A DNA stretch of 64,000 bases from Desulfotruncus arcticus DSM 17038 (GTDB taxonomy: Bacteria; Bacillota; Desulfotomaculia; Desulfotomaculales; Desulfallaceae). Location of the stretch: the NCBI RefSeq assembly GCF_900113335.1, contig NZ_FOOX01000018.1, positions 53,898 to 117,897 on the forward strand. The letters run 5' to 3'. Position numbers and translations under genes: made by a program. Under the pieces are notes generated by a model. It saw only the letters and a list, made by a program, of their open reading frames with translations. It had not been told where the DNA came from and made no database searches. Below, piece by piece: positions 33,533 through 41,717 of this stretch. Every line of letters begins with the position of its first letter. The first letter of the stretch is position 1.

Positions 33533-35107
33533 CTATTTAACTTCAATATTTTTTAAATCCATATCAAACATAGTGGCTCCCGGTTGGAATCCCGTAACAC
33601 CGTCCCGATAAACCACCAGTTTGACAATATCGTAAAGGGGAATGCAGGGCGCCTGATGATGGAGCAAATCCCAGATCTGGTTGCAAAACTCCTTCCGTCC
33701 GGTTTCATCCGGGTCTCCGAAAGCCTTTGCAATCAACTGGTCTAGTTCCGGGCTGTGGTAGGCGTATTTCCAGCTGGCCGCCCCGGAATCATATTTGTCC
33801 CCCGGGGCAATACCTCCGGGAGTGGTAGGCAGGCAAAAGCTATGGTGAACAAACAGGTCGTACTGGCCTTCATTTTTCTTCTGCCCGGCGGAGCTGCTTT
33901 CCAGTGTCAGCAGCTGCAAATCCACCCCTATTTTTTTAAGCTCGGACTGAACATATACCGCCACCGCATCGGCATTGGCCTCCCCTGCGGGAATCAGCAG
34001 TTCGCAGCTGAAGGGTTTACCATCCTTGTCCAGCAGACCGTCCCCGTTGGTGTCCCGCCAGCCGGCTTCGGCCAGCAGCTGTTTGGCTTTTTCCTGATCG
34101 TAGGTGAATTTCTCTTTCACTTCAGAGGGGCCGTATTTGAACCAGGGGGCGGTGATGGTATCGGCTGGTTCTGTCAGCCCCCCGAAAAGCTCCTGAACCA
34201 TTTTTTCCTTGTCCACGGCATAATTGAAAGCCAGTCTGACATTTCTATCGTTGAAGGGCTCACGCCGGCAGTTGAATTCCAGCACCTGGTAACGACCGTA
34301 AGATTGGGTGCTGACCTGATAACCGGCCTGCTTCAATCCTGGCACCTCCACATAGGGAACGCTGGAATGGTGCTCGGCAATGCCGATTATATCAACCTCA
34401 CCCGCCTTTAACGCAACGATTTGGGCTTGGGGGTCGGGTATTCTGTACCAGATCACTTTATCCAGTTTTTGTTTATCTCCCCAGTAGCTGTCATTGCGGA
34501 TTAAAACCGCCTGCTTGTCCTTTTCATAGGAATCAAGTTTGTAAGGACCGGTACCTATAAAATTGGTCAGTTTTCCCTCTGAGCTGCCCGCCGGTTCCAG
34601 CGCCCCGGGACAGAGCATGGCGCAGGATGATGAGTCTGCGAGGTCCTGTAAAAAGTTGGCACAAAACTTGTTGAAGCTTACCGTTACCGTATATTCATCC
34701 GGGGTATTGATGTCCTGTATAGACTTTCCCCAAACTTCACTTTGGGACATCCACTCCAGTGAAAGCTTCGCGGTCTCCGCGTTGAAGGGTGTTCCGTCAT
34801 GGAAGGTGACGCCCTTTCTCAAATGAAAGGTGTAATCCTTTCCAGCCCCGGACACTTCCCAGGACTCCGCCAGAGAAGGCTGGATGTTGCCGGTATGATC
34901 CAGTTTAACCAGGGAATCAAATATCAGCATTTTGCCTTCCATGGCGCTTTTAAAATCAAAAGCCGCGGCCAATTTTAAAACATTTTCAGCGGCTGCCGGC
35001 GCCTTTTCCTGTGGCCCGCCCCCACCACCGCAACCGGTCAGCAAAATCATGACGAGAAAGGAAACCAAAACCATTAGTACTGTTTTTTTAATAATTTTGA
35101 TTTTCAT
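33533..35107 (-). CDS. nickel/peptide ABC transporter substrate-binding lipoprotein
   Basis: A 524-residue SBP_bac_5 protein. Lipobox ILLTGC near residue 26, then a Gly-rich linker. The family signature SWEVSGAGKDYTFHLRKGVTFHDG (about 80-103) and FNDRNVRLAFNYAVDKEKM (about 275) are present. The latter resembles NikA more than DppA by eye. A run of His and Cys (GIAEHHSS, VHHSFCLP, LHHQAPC) could help metal or metal-chelate binding. It is the first gene of the operon. Nickel is a guess; a dipeptide or metallophore remains possible. Confidence 0.82.
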   Translation of the reverse strand: MKIKIIKKTVLMVLVSFLVMILLTGCGGGGGPQEKAPAAAENVLKLAAAFDFKSAMEGKMLIFDSLVKLDHTGNIQPSLAESWEVSGAGKDYTFHLRKGVTFHDGTPFNAETAKLSLEWMSQSEVWGKSIQDINTPDEYTVTVSFNKFCANFLQDLADSSSCAMLCPGALEPAGSSEGKLTNFIGTGPYKLDSYEKDKQAVLIRNDSYWGDKQKLDKVIWYRIPDPQAQIVALKAGEVDIIGIAEHHSSVPYVEVPGLKQAGYQVSTQSYGRYQVLEFNCRREPFNDRNVRLAFNYAVDKEKMVQELFGGLTEPADTITAPWFKYGPSEVKEKFTYDQEKAKQLLAEAGWRDTNGDGLLDKDGKPFSCELLIPAGEANADAVAVYVQSELKKIGVDLQLLTLESSSAGQKKNEGQYDLFVHHSFCLPTTPGGIAPGDKYDSGAASWKYAYHSPELDQLIAKAFGDPDETGRKEFCNQIWDLLHHQAPCIPLYDIVKLVVYRDGVTGFQPGATMFDMDLKNIEVK

Positions 35108-35186
35108 GAATTCATCGACTCCTTTTTAGCTAATAACTGGTAAGTACCTGGTGTTTTTTAAGTTATCGCCCTCCCGCCGTAAAAAA

Positions 35187-35242
35187 TAAAAAACCACGAA
35201 AGGCCCCGCTTCGCGCCGGGTCATGCCTTCGTGGTTTTTTTA
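35187..35242. terminator. three-part hairpin terminator
   Basis: CCACGAA (35194-35200) pairs with TTCGTGG (35228-35234), with GGC/GCC and CCCG/CGGG pairs inside. A/T runs flank both sides. It probably ends the histidine-kinase transcript (minus) before the ABC operon, 80 bases upstream of the latter's start. Confidence 0.7.
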
Positions 35243-35487
35243 TCTTATGTAGTATCAATGAATCCTGATTCGTCAGGAATTTGTCCGAGGTTTTATAGAT
35301 CTTCTTAAGTGATTTTGCAAATTTATGAAAAAATAAACGTTGATGATTAAATTAATTTTAAACACCAATTGTAATGTTGTCAATTGAAATTATTCCGAAA
35401 TTATTCCATACCAGTGTTTGCACTATTATTAAAGGCAGAGGATCTTGGTGGCTTTTATGTTTTGGTTGCGGCCACCGCAAAGCTCTG

Positions 35488-37245
35488 CTACAGTCTGAAC
35501 CAAACGTAAAAAGTAGTTCCCTTGGGACCGGTTTCCACTTTTATCGTGCCATTGTGCCTGGCGGCGATGCTGTAACAAACTGCCAGCCCTAAACCCGTTC
35601 CATTATCCTTGGTACTGAAGAAGGGAGTGCCCATCCGCTCAAGTAAGCGTGGCTCAATCCCTTTGCCTTGATCCTGTACCGCCAAAACCACCTTTTCGCT
35701 GTCAGCAAATGTTCTTATGGTCAAAATTCCCCGGGGGGACATTGCTTCCAGACCGTTGCGAACGAGGTTAAGAATGAGCTGGCGAATCTCTTTCTCGTCC
35801 AGGAGCAAATCCGGAATATCTTTTAGCTCCACTTGATAATACTTATCGGAGACCATTGCGTCGGCCTGAATTAACGGAGACAGGGCTTGCACTATATTAT
35901 TGAGGTTCTGCGTTTTTAAATCTACTACTTTGTTCCTGGCGAGCGAAAGATACTCCGTAATTATTGAGTTGGCCCTGTCCAGTTCCTCGATCATGAGATC
36001 ATAGTATTCCTTATATTGAATACACACCTTTTTACCACCAAGCACTTGTAGTAACCCGCGTACGGTAGTCATCGGATTCCTAATTTCATGGCCGATACCG
36101 GCAGCCATTTCACTGATCAGGTTCAATCGGTCGAGGCGGGCAATTTCCTTTTCCATCTGTTTGCGTTCAGTGATATCAATTACGTTACCCATTATTGCAT
36201 ACTGACTATTGTATTCAATATTGGTCGATAAAACTTGAAACCAGATTAATTCTCCATCTTTTCGACAAGCACATAATTCGTAATAAAACCTTACTTGATT
36301 CTCCCCGGAATTAGTCATAAGCCTTTCTTTAATTATATCTTGATATTCGGGGTGTAAAAATTCCCAACATTTTTTCCCAATCATTTCTGAGGAAGAATAG
36401 TTTAGCATTTGAGTGAAACGATCATTTACATAAACAAAAACCCCCTTCTGGATTATATATATTCCAGTCAATGAATTATCAGTCAATACGCGATAGCGCT
36501 CTTCCGACTGTTTGAGGTTATCTATGAGTTTATCTCTTTGCCTGGTAGTAAATTCATAGTCTTCTACCAACTCCTGTGTGACAGATCTCATTAACCAGCT
36601 GAGTAAACGTTTTATCAAGCTGTTTTTTTTCCAGGTAACTGTGAAGACACAACATTCACTACCATCTACTACGCATTTAATCTCTTCAATTTTACCGCCC
36701 CGAACTCCGGCAAGCCGGGCCATACCTGAATAAATGCCAAGATTCCAGTTACAAACATCCTTGGTGACATGATATCCCGGTTTATAATGCAGCTCAAATA
36801 TTGCTGAACTATCCGTCAATTCAACTAACCTTACCTCTTTTGTCCGGTTAAAACGTGCATTTAGCCTGGATACATGATGGGCAAGAATTTTGGGGCCGAA
36901 TATTCTTGCCATAAATAAGGAGCTTTTAGACATATGATTGATAACGGAGTTTTCCCCTGCTGTAAATAAAGGATTCGGTCCCGAAACCACCTTTTTGACA
37001 TTCGCGAGGAGTTGTAGAGAAAATTCGTTGGAAACCCAGTAAGCATTGTCCAGCAGGTGGTGTTCTTGAACGGGGGTAACTTTTAAAGGATCATATTTAT
37101 CAGCAATGAGATATTTTTCGCTGTTAATCAGTCCCCGGGTTACCAGTTGAACCCCTTCGTCTCCATAATGCTTTCGCAGATAGCTTATTAATCCTTTAAA
37201 ATTGTTATTATTTATTTCTTTTTCCATCGCAATTTTCTCTTTCAT
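35488..37245 (-). CDS. soluble sensor histidine kinase with V4R-like and PAS domains
   Basis: About 585 residues from the ATG at 37243-37245, preceded by GGAGG; a frame extending to 37299 lacks a ribosome site. Residues about 10-195 end in GGKIEEIKCVVDGSECCVFTVTW, the E-x2-C-x-G-x-C-x-F pattern of V4R (4-vinyl-reductase-like) ligand domains. A PAS domain follows (about 250-360, ERYRVLTDNSLTGIYII). The kinase core has MAAGIGHEIRNPMTTVRGL (phospho-acceptor His), NLVRNGLEA, DQGKGIEPRLL and NGTGLGLAVCYSI. No membrane helix is seen. No response-regulator gene is adjacent. The V4R domain may bind a small hydrophobic or tetrapyrrole ligand (family knowledge; inference here). Confidence 0.82.
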   Translation of the reverse strand: MKEKIAMEKEINNNNFKGLISYLRKHYGDEGVQLVTRGLINSEKYLIADKYDPLKVTPVQEHHLLDNAYWVSNEFSLQLLANVKKVVSGPNPLFTAGENSVINHMSKSSLFMARIFGPKILAHHVSRLNARFNRTKEVRLVELTDSSAIFELHYKPGYHVTKDVCNWNLGIYSGMARLAGVRGGKIEEIKCVVDGSECCVFTVTWKKNSLIKRLLSWLMRSVTQELVEDYEFTTRQRDKLIDNLKQSEERYRVLTDNSLTGIYIIQKGVFVYVNDRFTQMLNYSSSEMIGKKCWEFLHPEYQDIIKERLMTNSGENQVRFYYELCACRKDGELIWFQVLSTNIEYNSQYAIMGNVIDITERKQMEKEIARLDRLNLISEMAAGIGHEIRNPMTTVRGLLQVLGGKKVCIQYKEYYDLMIEELDRANSIITEYLSLARNKVVDLKTQNLNNIVQALSPLIQADAMVSDKYYQVELKDIPDLLLDEKEIRQLILNLVRNGLEAMSPRGILTIRTFADSEKVVLAVQDQGKGIEPRLLERMGTPFFSTKDNGTGLGLAVCYSIAARHNGTIKVETGPKGTTFYVWFRL

Positions 37246-37480
37246 TTTTTCGGTACCTCCTAAATGGACATTAGGACATACAAGCTCTGGCAGCGACATT
37301 TCCCATGCAACTTATGGCATTAAGTTTTTGTTTTTGACAAACACCTCTTTATTGCCTTCGGGAACGATGTCGAATTGTCCAATATCCATAGAAAAAGATC
37401 AGCATACGCTATTGTTAATTTCCAAAGTTGAGCCTCTTCTAAACTGCATTTCAAAACCCACGGTATAAGAAAACAATATA

Positions 37481-37513
37481 AAACCCCGCCAAGGAAGCAA
37501 TTCCAAGCGGGGT
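37481..37513. terminator. hairpin between the kinase and ior genes
   Basis: AACCCCGC (37481-37488) pairs with GCGGGGTT (37506-37513), with GGAA/TTCC continuing inside. The minus strand is followed by TTTTATATTG. It lies upstream of the kinase start, so its role is uncertain. Confidence 0.5.
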
Positions 37514-37565
37514 TATTTTGACGTCAGAACAAATGGGCTCTGTACCGGGGATCATATTAGTCAAA

Positions 37566-37605
37566 AAGAAGCCCCGCACGCGAAACGTAAAGCGGGGCTT
37601 CTTTT
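37566..37605 (-). terminator. terminator of the FrhB-iorAB operon
   Basis: AAGAAGCCCCGC (37566-37577) pairs perfectly with GCGGGGCTTCTT (37592-37603), and the minus strand runs into TTCTTTTTGA. It begins directly after the iorB stop. Confidence 0.8.
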
Positions 37606-37606
37606 G

Positions 37607-38227
37607 TTATTTCACAGGTAACGCAACGTGCTCCAAACCTACTGTAAAAGCTTTTAGATTTAACTCGCGGATATGATCCTTAAACAATGATTTAATTGTT
37701 TCCACAAAGTATTCCCGGCCGAAGGGTAAAAGCCCGCTGCCCGCCAGGGCGCCGGTCATCACCATGTTGGCAGCCATCGGGCTGCCGGCCTCTTTGGCCA
37801 GTTCCGTAGCCGGCAATACGTGCATCCGGCTGACCATTTTTTGCACCGCCGCCCTGATGTTTTGCGGGCGGGGATATTTGTCTTCACCCAGTAAGCACCC
37901 CAGGGGGTAGTTGGGCCGGTCGTTCATAATAATTACCGTATCGGGATTGGCATAGTCCATCATTACCCGCAAGGTTTCCAGCGGTTCAAAACCGGCTATC
38001 ACGTGAGCCCTGCCACGGGGGATCAGCGGGCCGTACGGTCTGTCCCGGGATATGCGCACATGGCTCATCACCGAGCCACCCCGCTGGGAGACACCGAAGG
38101 TTTCACCCACCGCCACCCGGTACCCGGCCTCAGCCGCTGCAACTGAAACAACCTGGGAAGCCAGCACGTTGCCCTGCCCCCCCACACCGGTAATAATCAT
38201 ATTCAGAGGTTCATAAAAAGCGCCCAT
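37607..38227 (-). CDS. iorB: indolepyruvate ferredoxin oxidoreductase, beta subunit
   Basis: About 206 residues from the ATG at 38225-38227, 3 bp after the iorA stop; an upstream in-frame start would lie inside iorA. It is the gamma-domain subunit of 2-oxoacid:ferredoxin oxidoreductases: NMIITGVGGQGNVLASQV (about 10-27), VGETFGVSQRGGSVMSHVRI (about 46) and the PMAANMVMTGALAGSGLLPF segment. It contacts CoA in the oxidative decarboxylation of aryl pyruvates (indolepyruvate, phenylpyruvate) to aryl-acetyl-CoA. Confidence 0.9.
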   Translation of the reverse strand: MGAFYEPLNMIITGVGGQGNVLASQVVSVAAAEAGYRVAVGETFGVSQRGGSVMSHVRISRDRPYGPLIPRGRAHVIAGFEPLETLRVMMDYANPDTVIIMNDRPNYPLGCLLGEDKYPRPQNIRAAVQKMVSRMHVLPATELAKEAGSPMAANMVMTGALAGSGLLPFGREYFVETIKSLFKDHIRELNLKAFTVGLEHVALPVK

Positions 38228-38232
38228 GCCGT

Positions 38233-40158
38233 TTACACCGTCCTTTCCACCACAATGGCCTGTTGGGGACAAAGCGTCGCACATACCCCGCAGCCGTTGC
38301 AAACAGCTTCATCTATGCGCGCCTTGCCGCTTTCGGCGTCCCAAATGTTGGCCGGGCAGGCAAACACTTTACTGCAAAACCTGCCACAGCCGCAGCTATC
38401 ACCGATACACTTGGCCGGGTCAACGTAAACCCGGTTCTTCCGCTTGCCTTTTACCGCCGCCAGAGCGCAAGTCCGCCGCAGAATAAGAACCCGGGGGCCT
38501 TGCTGCTGCAGCATCAGGTATACAGCTTCAGTGGCTGCCGGCACATCGTAAGGGTCCTGAACCGCGTATGGTATACCAATGCCGCGGATAAGCTCTTCCA
38601 TTTGCACGGTATCCGCCGGTTCCCCGGTGGCGGTCAGTTCCCGGCCCGGGTGCGGCTGGTGGCCGGTCATAGCCGTAGTTTCATTATCCAGCACCACACA
38701 CATGAAGTTGGCCCGGTGGTAGCGAGCGTTAACCAGTGCCGGAAGAGCGGCATGATAGAAAGTGGAGTCGCCCACCACGGTAATTACGGGCTTATCAAAG
38801 CCGAAGCAGTCCAGTTTGCCAAGCCCGGAGGCGATACCCACACCGGCACCCATGCAATGCATGGTTTGCAGCAGATAATAGCCCGTTCTGACAATACCCA
38901 GCGTATAGCAGCCAATGTCACCCAGCACAATGCCGCCTCGCCCGTCCAGTTCCAGGGCTGTCCTGATGGACCAGAAGGAAGCCCGGTGCGGGCAGCCCGC
39001 ACAAAGGGCCAGTTCACGATCCGGCATTTTTTCTCCGAGCAGGTCCAGGATTTCTTTTTGATTAGGCCAGGCAGGCCTGGTATAGGAGGTGCTCCATATG
39101 GCAGACAGAGATTGCGCCAGCACATCGGGGTCAAGCTCACCTATCCCCGGCCCGTGGGGACCGGCAACCCGCCCGTTCCTTTTACCGTAAAATTTTATTC
39201 TTCCAACCTCATCCCAATGACGGGCCGCTAGGGCCATCACGTTATCTTCCACAAAGGGTTCTACTTCTTCCGCAAAAACCACTTCGCCGGCAGCCTTTAA
39301 ATATCCTAATAACAGTGTTTCAGGCAAAGGCCAGGTAATACCGAGCTTCAACACTCCGACCTGCTCGCTTAGCCCCAGCATCTCCAGTGCTTCCAACGCA
39401 TACATATAACAAGGCCCGCTGGCTATGACCAGCCGGTTGGCATCGCCCGGGCCGTGATAGGAGTTCAGCCGGGAATTGCCGGCCATATCCGCTGCCCGGG
39501 CCAGCTTTTGCTCCAGCAGGGCATGCAGCTTAATGGAAAAGGTTATAACCCGGTCCTGTTTAGTAAAAACAGCCCGCCTGTTGGCCGGGGCCAGTTCCCC
39601 CAGCAGCACATCTCCGCTGGCATGGCAGACCCGGGTGACGCAGCGTACAACCACGGGCAGTTGCAGGCTTTCCGACAGGGAAAAAGCTTCCCTGGTTACG
39701 TCTTTGGCTTCCTGCACCGAGGCAGGTTCCAGTACGGGCAAATGCAGCGCCTTGCACAGGTTGCGTGAATCTTCTTCCCGCACACTGGAATGGGCGCCGG
39801 GGTCGTCCCCCACCACAATAACCATACCGCCCCGGCAGCCCGATATGGCCAGCGCGCTGGCAAAGTCCAGGGCCACATTCAGGCCGTCGGCCTTCATGAT
39901 CACCAGCGACCGCAAACCGGCAAAGGAAGCGGCAGCCGCGCCTTCCATCGCTACTTTTTCATTAATTGACCACTCGGCATATAGATTAAACTGCCGGGCC
40001 AATTTAGCCAGCGTGCCCAGCACCTCCGCAGTGGGAGAACCAGGGTAGGAAGAAGCATATCCCACGCCGGCCTCCAGGGCGCCCCGGGCGATGGATTCAT
40101 TGCCCGTCAGCGCAACCTTGCTCCCCGGCTTTTCGCAGCATACTCCCATGATGGTCAC
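38233..40158 (-). CDS. iorA: indolepyruvate ferredoxin oxidoreductase, alpha subunit
   Basis: A 641-residue subunit starting at GTG that overlaps the FrhB-like stop (GTGA). The pyrimidine-binding half begins TGNESIARGALEAGVGYASSYPGSPTAE. The TPP-binding half has GDIGCYTLG, GAGVGIASG, VGDSTFYHAALPAL and LDNETTAMTGHQPHPG. The C-terminus (about 585-641) carries Cys clusters: CNGCGVCATLCPQ is canonical, while the first one, CIGDSCGCGRFCSKVFACP, has unusual spacing. With IorB it oxidises aryl pyruvates and reduces ferredoxin, typical of anaerobic aromatic amino acid breakdown, or the reverse synthesis. Confidence 0.92.
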   Translation of the reverse strand: MTIMGVCCEKPGSKVALTGNESIARGALEAGVGYASSYPGSPTAEVLGTLAKLARQFNLYAEWSINEKVAMEGAAAASFAGLRSLVIMKADGLNVALDFASALAISGCRGGMVIVVGDDPGAHSSVREEDSRNLCKALHLPVLEPASVQEAKDVTREAFSLSESLQLPVVVRCVTRVCHASGDVLLGELAPANRRAVFTKQDRVITFSIKLHALLEQKLARAADMAGNSRLNSYHGPGDANRLVIASGPCYMYALEALEMLGLSEQVGVLKLGITWPLPETLLLGYLKAAGEVVFAEEVEPFVEDNVMALAARHWDEVGRIKFYGKRNGRVAGPHGPGIGELDPDVLAQSLSAIWSTSYTRPAWPNQKEILDLLGEKMPDRELALCAGCPHRASFWSIRTALELDGRGGIVLGDIGCYTLGIVRTGYYLLQTMHCMGAGVGIASGLGKLDCFGFDKPVITVVGDSTFYHAALPALVNARYHRANFMCVVLDNETTAMTGHQPHPGRELTATGEPADTVQMEELIRGIGIPYAVQDPYDVPAATEAVYLMLQQQGPRVLILRRTCALAAVKGKRKNRVYVDPAKCIGDSCGCGRFCSKVFACPANIWDAESGKARIDEAVCNGCGVCATLCPQQAIVVERTV

Positions 40159-41252
40159 TGGTCAATCCCTCCCCACTGTTCTTCCATCAGCTTTTTGTAT
40201 TCCGGCGGCACTACCGGACAACCGGGCTGCCCCGGCTTGTATTCCGGCATATGCAATACCCGCATTTTCTTATTCAACACAGCCCGCCGGAGCAAAGGGA
40301 GTCTTTCAGCAGGGTATTCCCCAACCTCCAGCACATTTTTCCGCAGCGCCAGGTCAAGCAGTTCCCGCCCCTTGTCCGAACGCACCACCACTGTATTCCA
40401 GGCCGGGTCATACTCGGTGGAACCCACCGCGATATCGGCCCATTCAGAAGTGCTGTCCAAACATAAATTACAAGGCTTTTTAATATAGGGCCGCAAATCT
40501 TCCACCTGCCACCGGTAAGTACCTGACGCTGTTTCGATAACCGGACCTGCCACCGGAATGTCCATCTTAATTATTTTTTCTTTAACTTTTTGCTCCAGAA
40601 AATGATAAAATTCCGAATCCAGCGACCAGAAACAAAACAACCCCAGCACCAGCCCGAATGATCCAACCTGATTGAACTGCGCCCCCGGTAAACGGCCCTG
40701 TGCCGCTTTGCGCACAGCCAGCACCTGGCAGGGCCGGCCGACTATACCCGGCTGATCAAGGCCCTCCCGTATCGCCCTGTTCAATATCTCCAGCGTGGGA
40801 ACACCTGTATACTTGGACCCGGCACAGGCCCTGGCTTCTTCAGCATTACGGGCCAGCACCGGATAAGGGTTGAAAATATCCCCGCCGGTCAGAGCCATTG
40901 CGGATACCAGCCCCTCTTCCAGGGCCAGAGCCGCCAGTGCTGAAGTCACGCCGCCGTACTGGGCCCCTGCAGCCCTGTCTTGCACCGCCCGCGCGATATA
41001 TAATCCCTGCATTACGCCCAGGGCCTGATCTTCCCTTTCCCGGCCAAAAACAACCCGGTCCATTGCTCCAACGTCCACCCCTGTCTTGGGGCAAATGCTG
41101 TAACACGTACCTTCCGCCAGCCCGCAGGGGTAAATCACCCGCACCCTGTCCCGGGCTGTTTTTATATATGGGCACAGCCCCACGCACATGCCGCAAGAAG
41201 AACATAAATCTTGATCTAAGATATCCTTTTTCAAATCTTCCTGACCCGGCAT
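40155..41252 (-). CDS. FrhB-family (F420 hydrogenase/dehydrogenase beta-like) iron-sulfur flavoprotein
   Basis: A 365-residue protein. The N-terminal ferredoxin-like motif LCSSCGMCVGLCPYI (about 16-30) is followed by YPCG and CYSICPKTGVDV. The FrhB core spans about 80-330, with GGVTSALAALALEEGLV, SKYTGVPTLEIL and GRPCQVLAVRKA, and KPCNLCLDSTSEWADIAVGS supplies further Cys. FrhB proteins transfer electrons through FAD and iron-sulfur clusters, often between ferredoxin and a low-potential carrier. It is the first gene of the ior operon, suggesting that it re-oxidises or supplies ferredoxin for IorAB. A link to coenzyme F420 is not implied. Confidence 0.82.
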   Translation of the reverse strand: MPGQEDLKKDILDQDLCSSCGMCVGLCPYIKTARDRVRVIYPCGLAEGTCYSICPKTGVDVGAMDRVVFGREREDQALGVMQGLYIARAVQDRAAGAQYGGVTSALAALALEEGLVSAMALTGGDIFNPYPVLARNAEEARACAGSKYTGVPTLEILNRAIREGLDQPGIVGRPCQVLAVRKAAQGRLPGAQFNQVGSFGLVLGLFCFWSLDSEFYHFLEQKVKEKIIKMDIPVAGPVIETASGTYRWQVEDLRPYIKKPCNLCLDSTSEWADIAVGSTEYDPAWNTVVVRSDKGRELLDLALRKNVLEVGEYPAERLPLLRRAVLNKKMRVLHMPEYKPGQPGCPVVPPEYKKLMEEQWGGIDQ

Positions 41253-41419
41253 ATTCCATCATCTCCCTTGCTACTATTGCCATTCAACAAGCCTGCCTAA
41301 GCTTGTTCTAGATTTCGCTTTCCGGATGACAATTACCTTTAGGCAGCTCCAATAATATTAAACATATAACCAATAACCGTCTATGGGGTTGCGGCCTTTT
41401 ATGGCATATCCATGATGTG

Positions 41420-41448
41420 TTGAAATAATCTGTCAGTTGGATTATAAT
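41420..41448 (+). promoter_or_regulatory. sigma-A promoter of the GHMP-trpF-like-aldolase operon
   Basis: TTGAAA (41420-41425) and TATAAT (41443-41448) are 17 bp apart. Transcription from here gives a leader of about 260 bases before the first start codon, containing the attenuator. The rest of the 464-bp gap (41253-41419) shows nothing clear. Confidence 0.6.
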
Positions 41449-41519
41449 CAAAGTTGTAGAATGGTAGGATGGTAAATAGGATCAAGGCAGCTTTGATGCA
41501 GCCTTCGGATATATGTGCC

Positions 41520-41601
41520 GGTGTATTTAGCTTCGTTTAACTTTAACATTGGCATTAATATATTTTTTACCTAAAACACCCTGCCGGGGTGTTTTTTTAT
41601 T
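41520..41601 (+). promoter_or_regulatory. candidate transcription attenuator/riboswitch leader
   Basis: AAAACACCC (41573-41581) and GGGTGTTTT (about 41588-41596) form an intrinsic terminator ending in a T run. The 5' arm with its flank, CTAAAACACC (41571-41580), is also complementary, with one bulged A, to GGTGTATTTAG (41520-41530) upstream. The two pairings exclude each other, as in an antiterminator/terminator switch. Upstream, AAGGC (about 41494) and GCCTT (about 41511) can form another stem in the region where a ligand sensor would lie. I do not recognise a known riboswitch class or a T-box. Confidence 0.5.
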
Positions 41602-41717
41602 TTTGGGCCCGGCCAACGGGTAAAAGGAGGTGGGATAGCTGCAGCAGCAGTCAGGCAGCATGGTGTTAGTTCAGGTCAATCCGTTAAAGGCAGATAAAAA
41701 AATGGGAGGACAGTAGT

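Noticed and set aside
38263..39231. Long plus-strand frame of 322 codons opposite iorA
   Set aside because: Antisense shadow of a well-supported gene; no ribosome site or family motif.
39476..40048. 190-codon plus-strand frame opposite iorA
   Set aside because: Low-complexity Ser/Ala-rich translation typical of antisense frames.
41449..41572. T-box or tryptophan-type leader for the TrpF-like operon
   Set aside because: No T-box consensus and no run of Trp codons was found.
41663..41704. Short frame encoding MVLVQVNPLKADKKMGGQ before the GHMP gene
   Set aside because: No ribosome site close to its ATG; most likely leader sequence overlapping the GHMP ribosome site.
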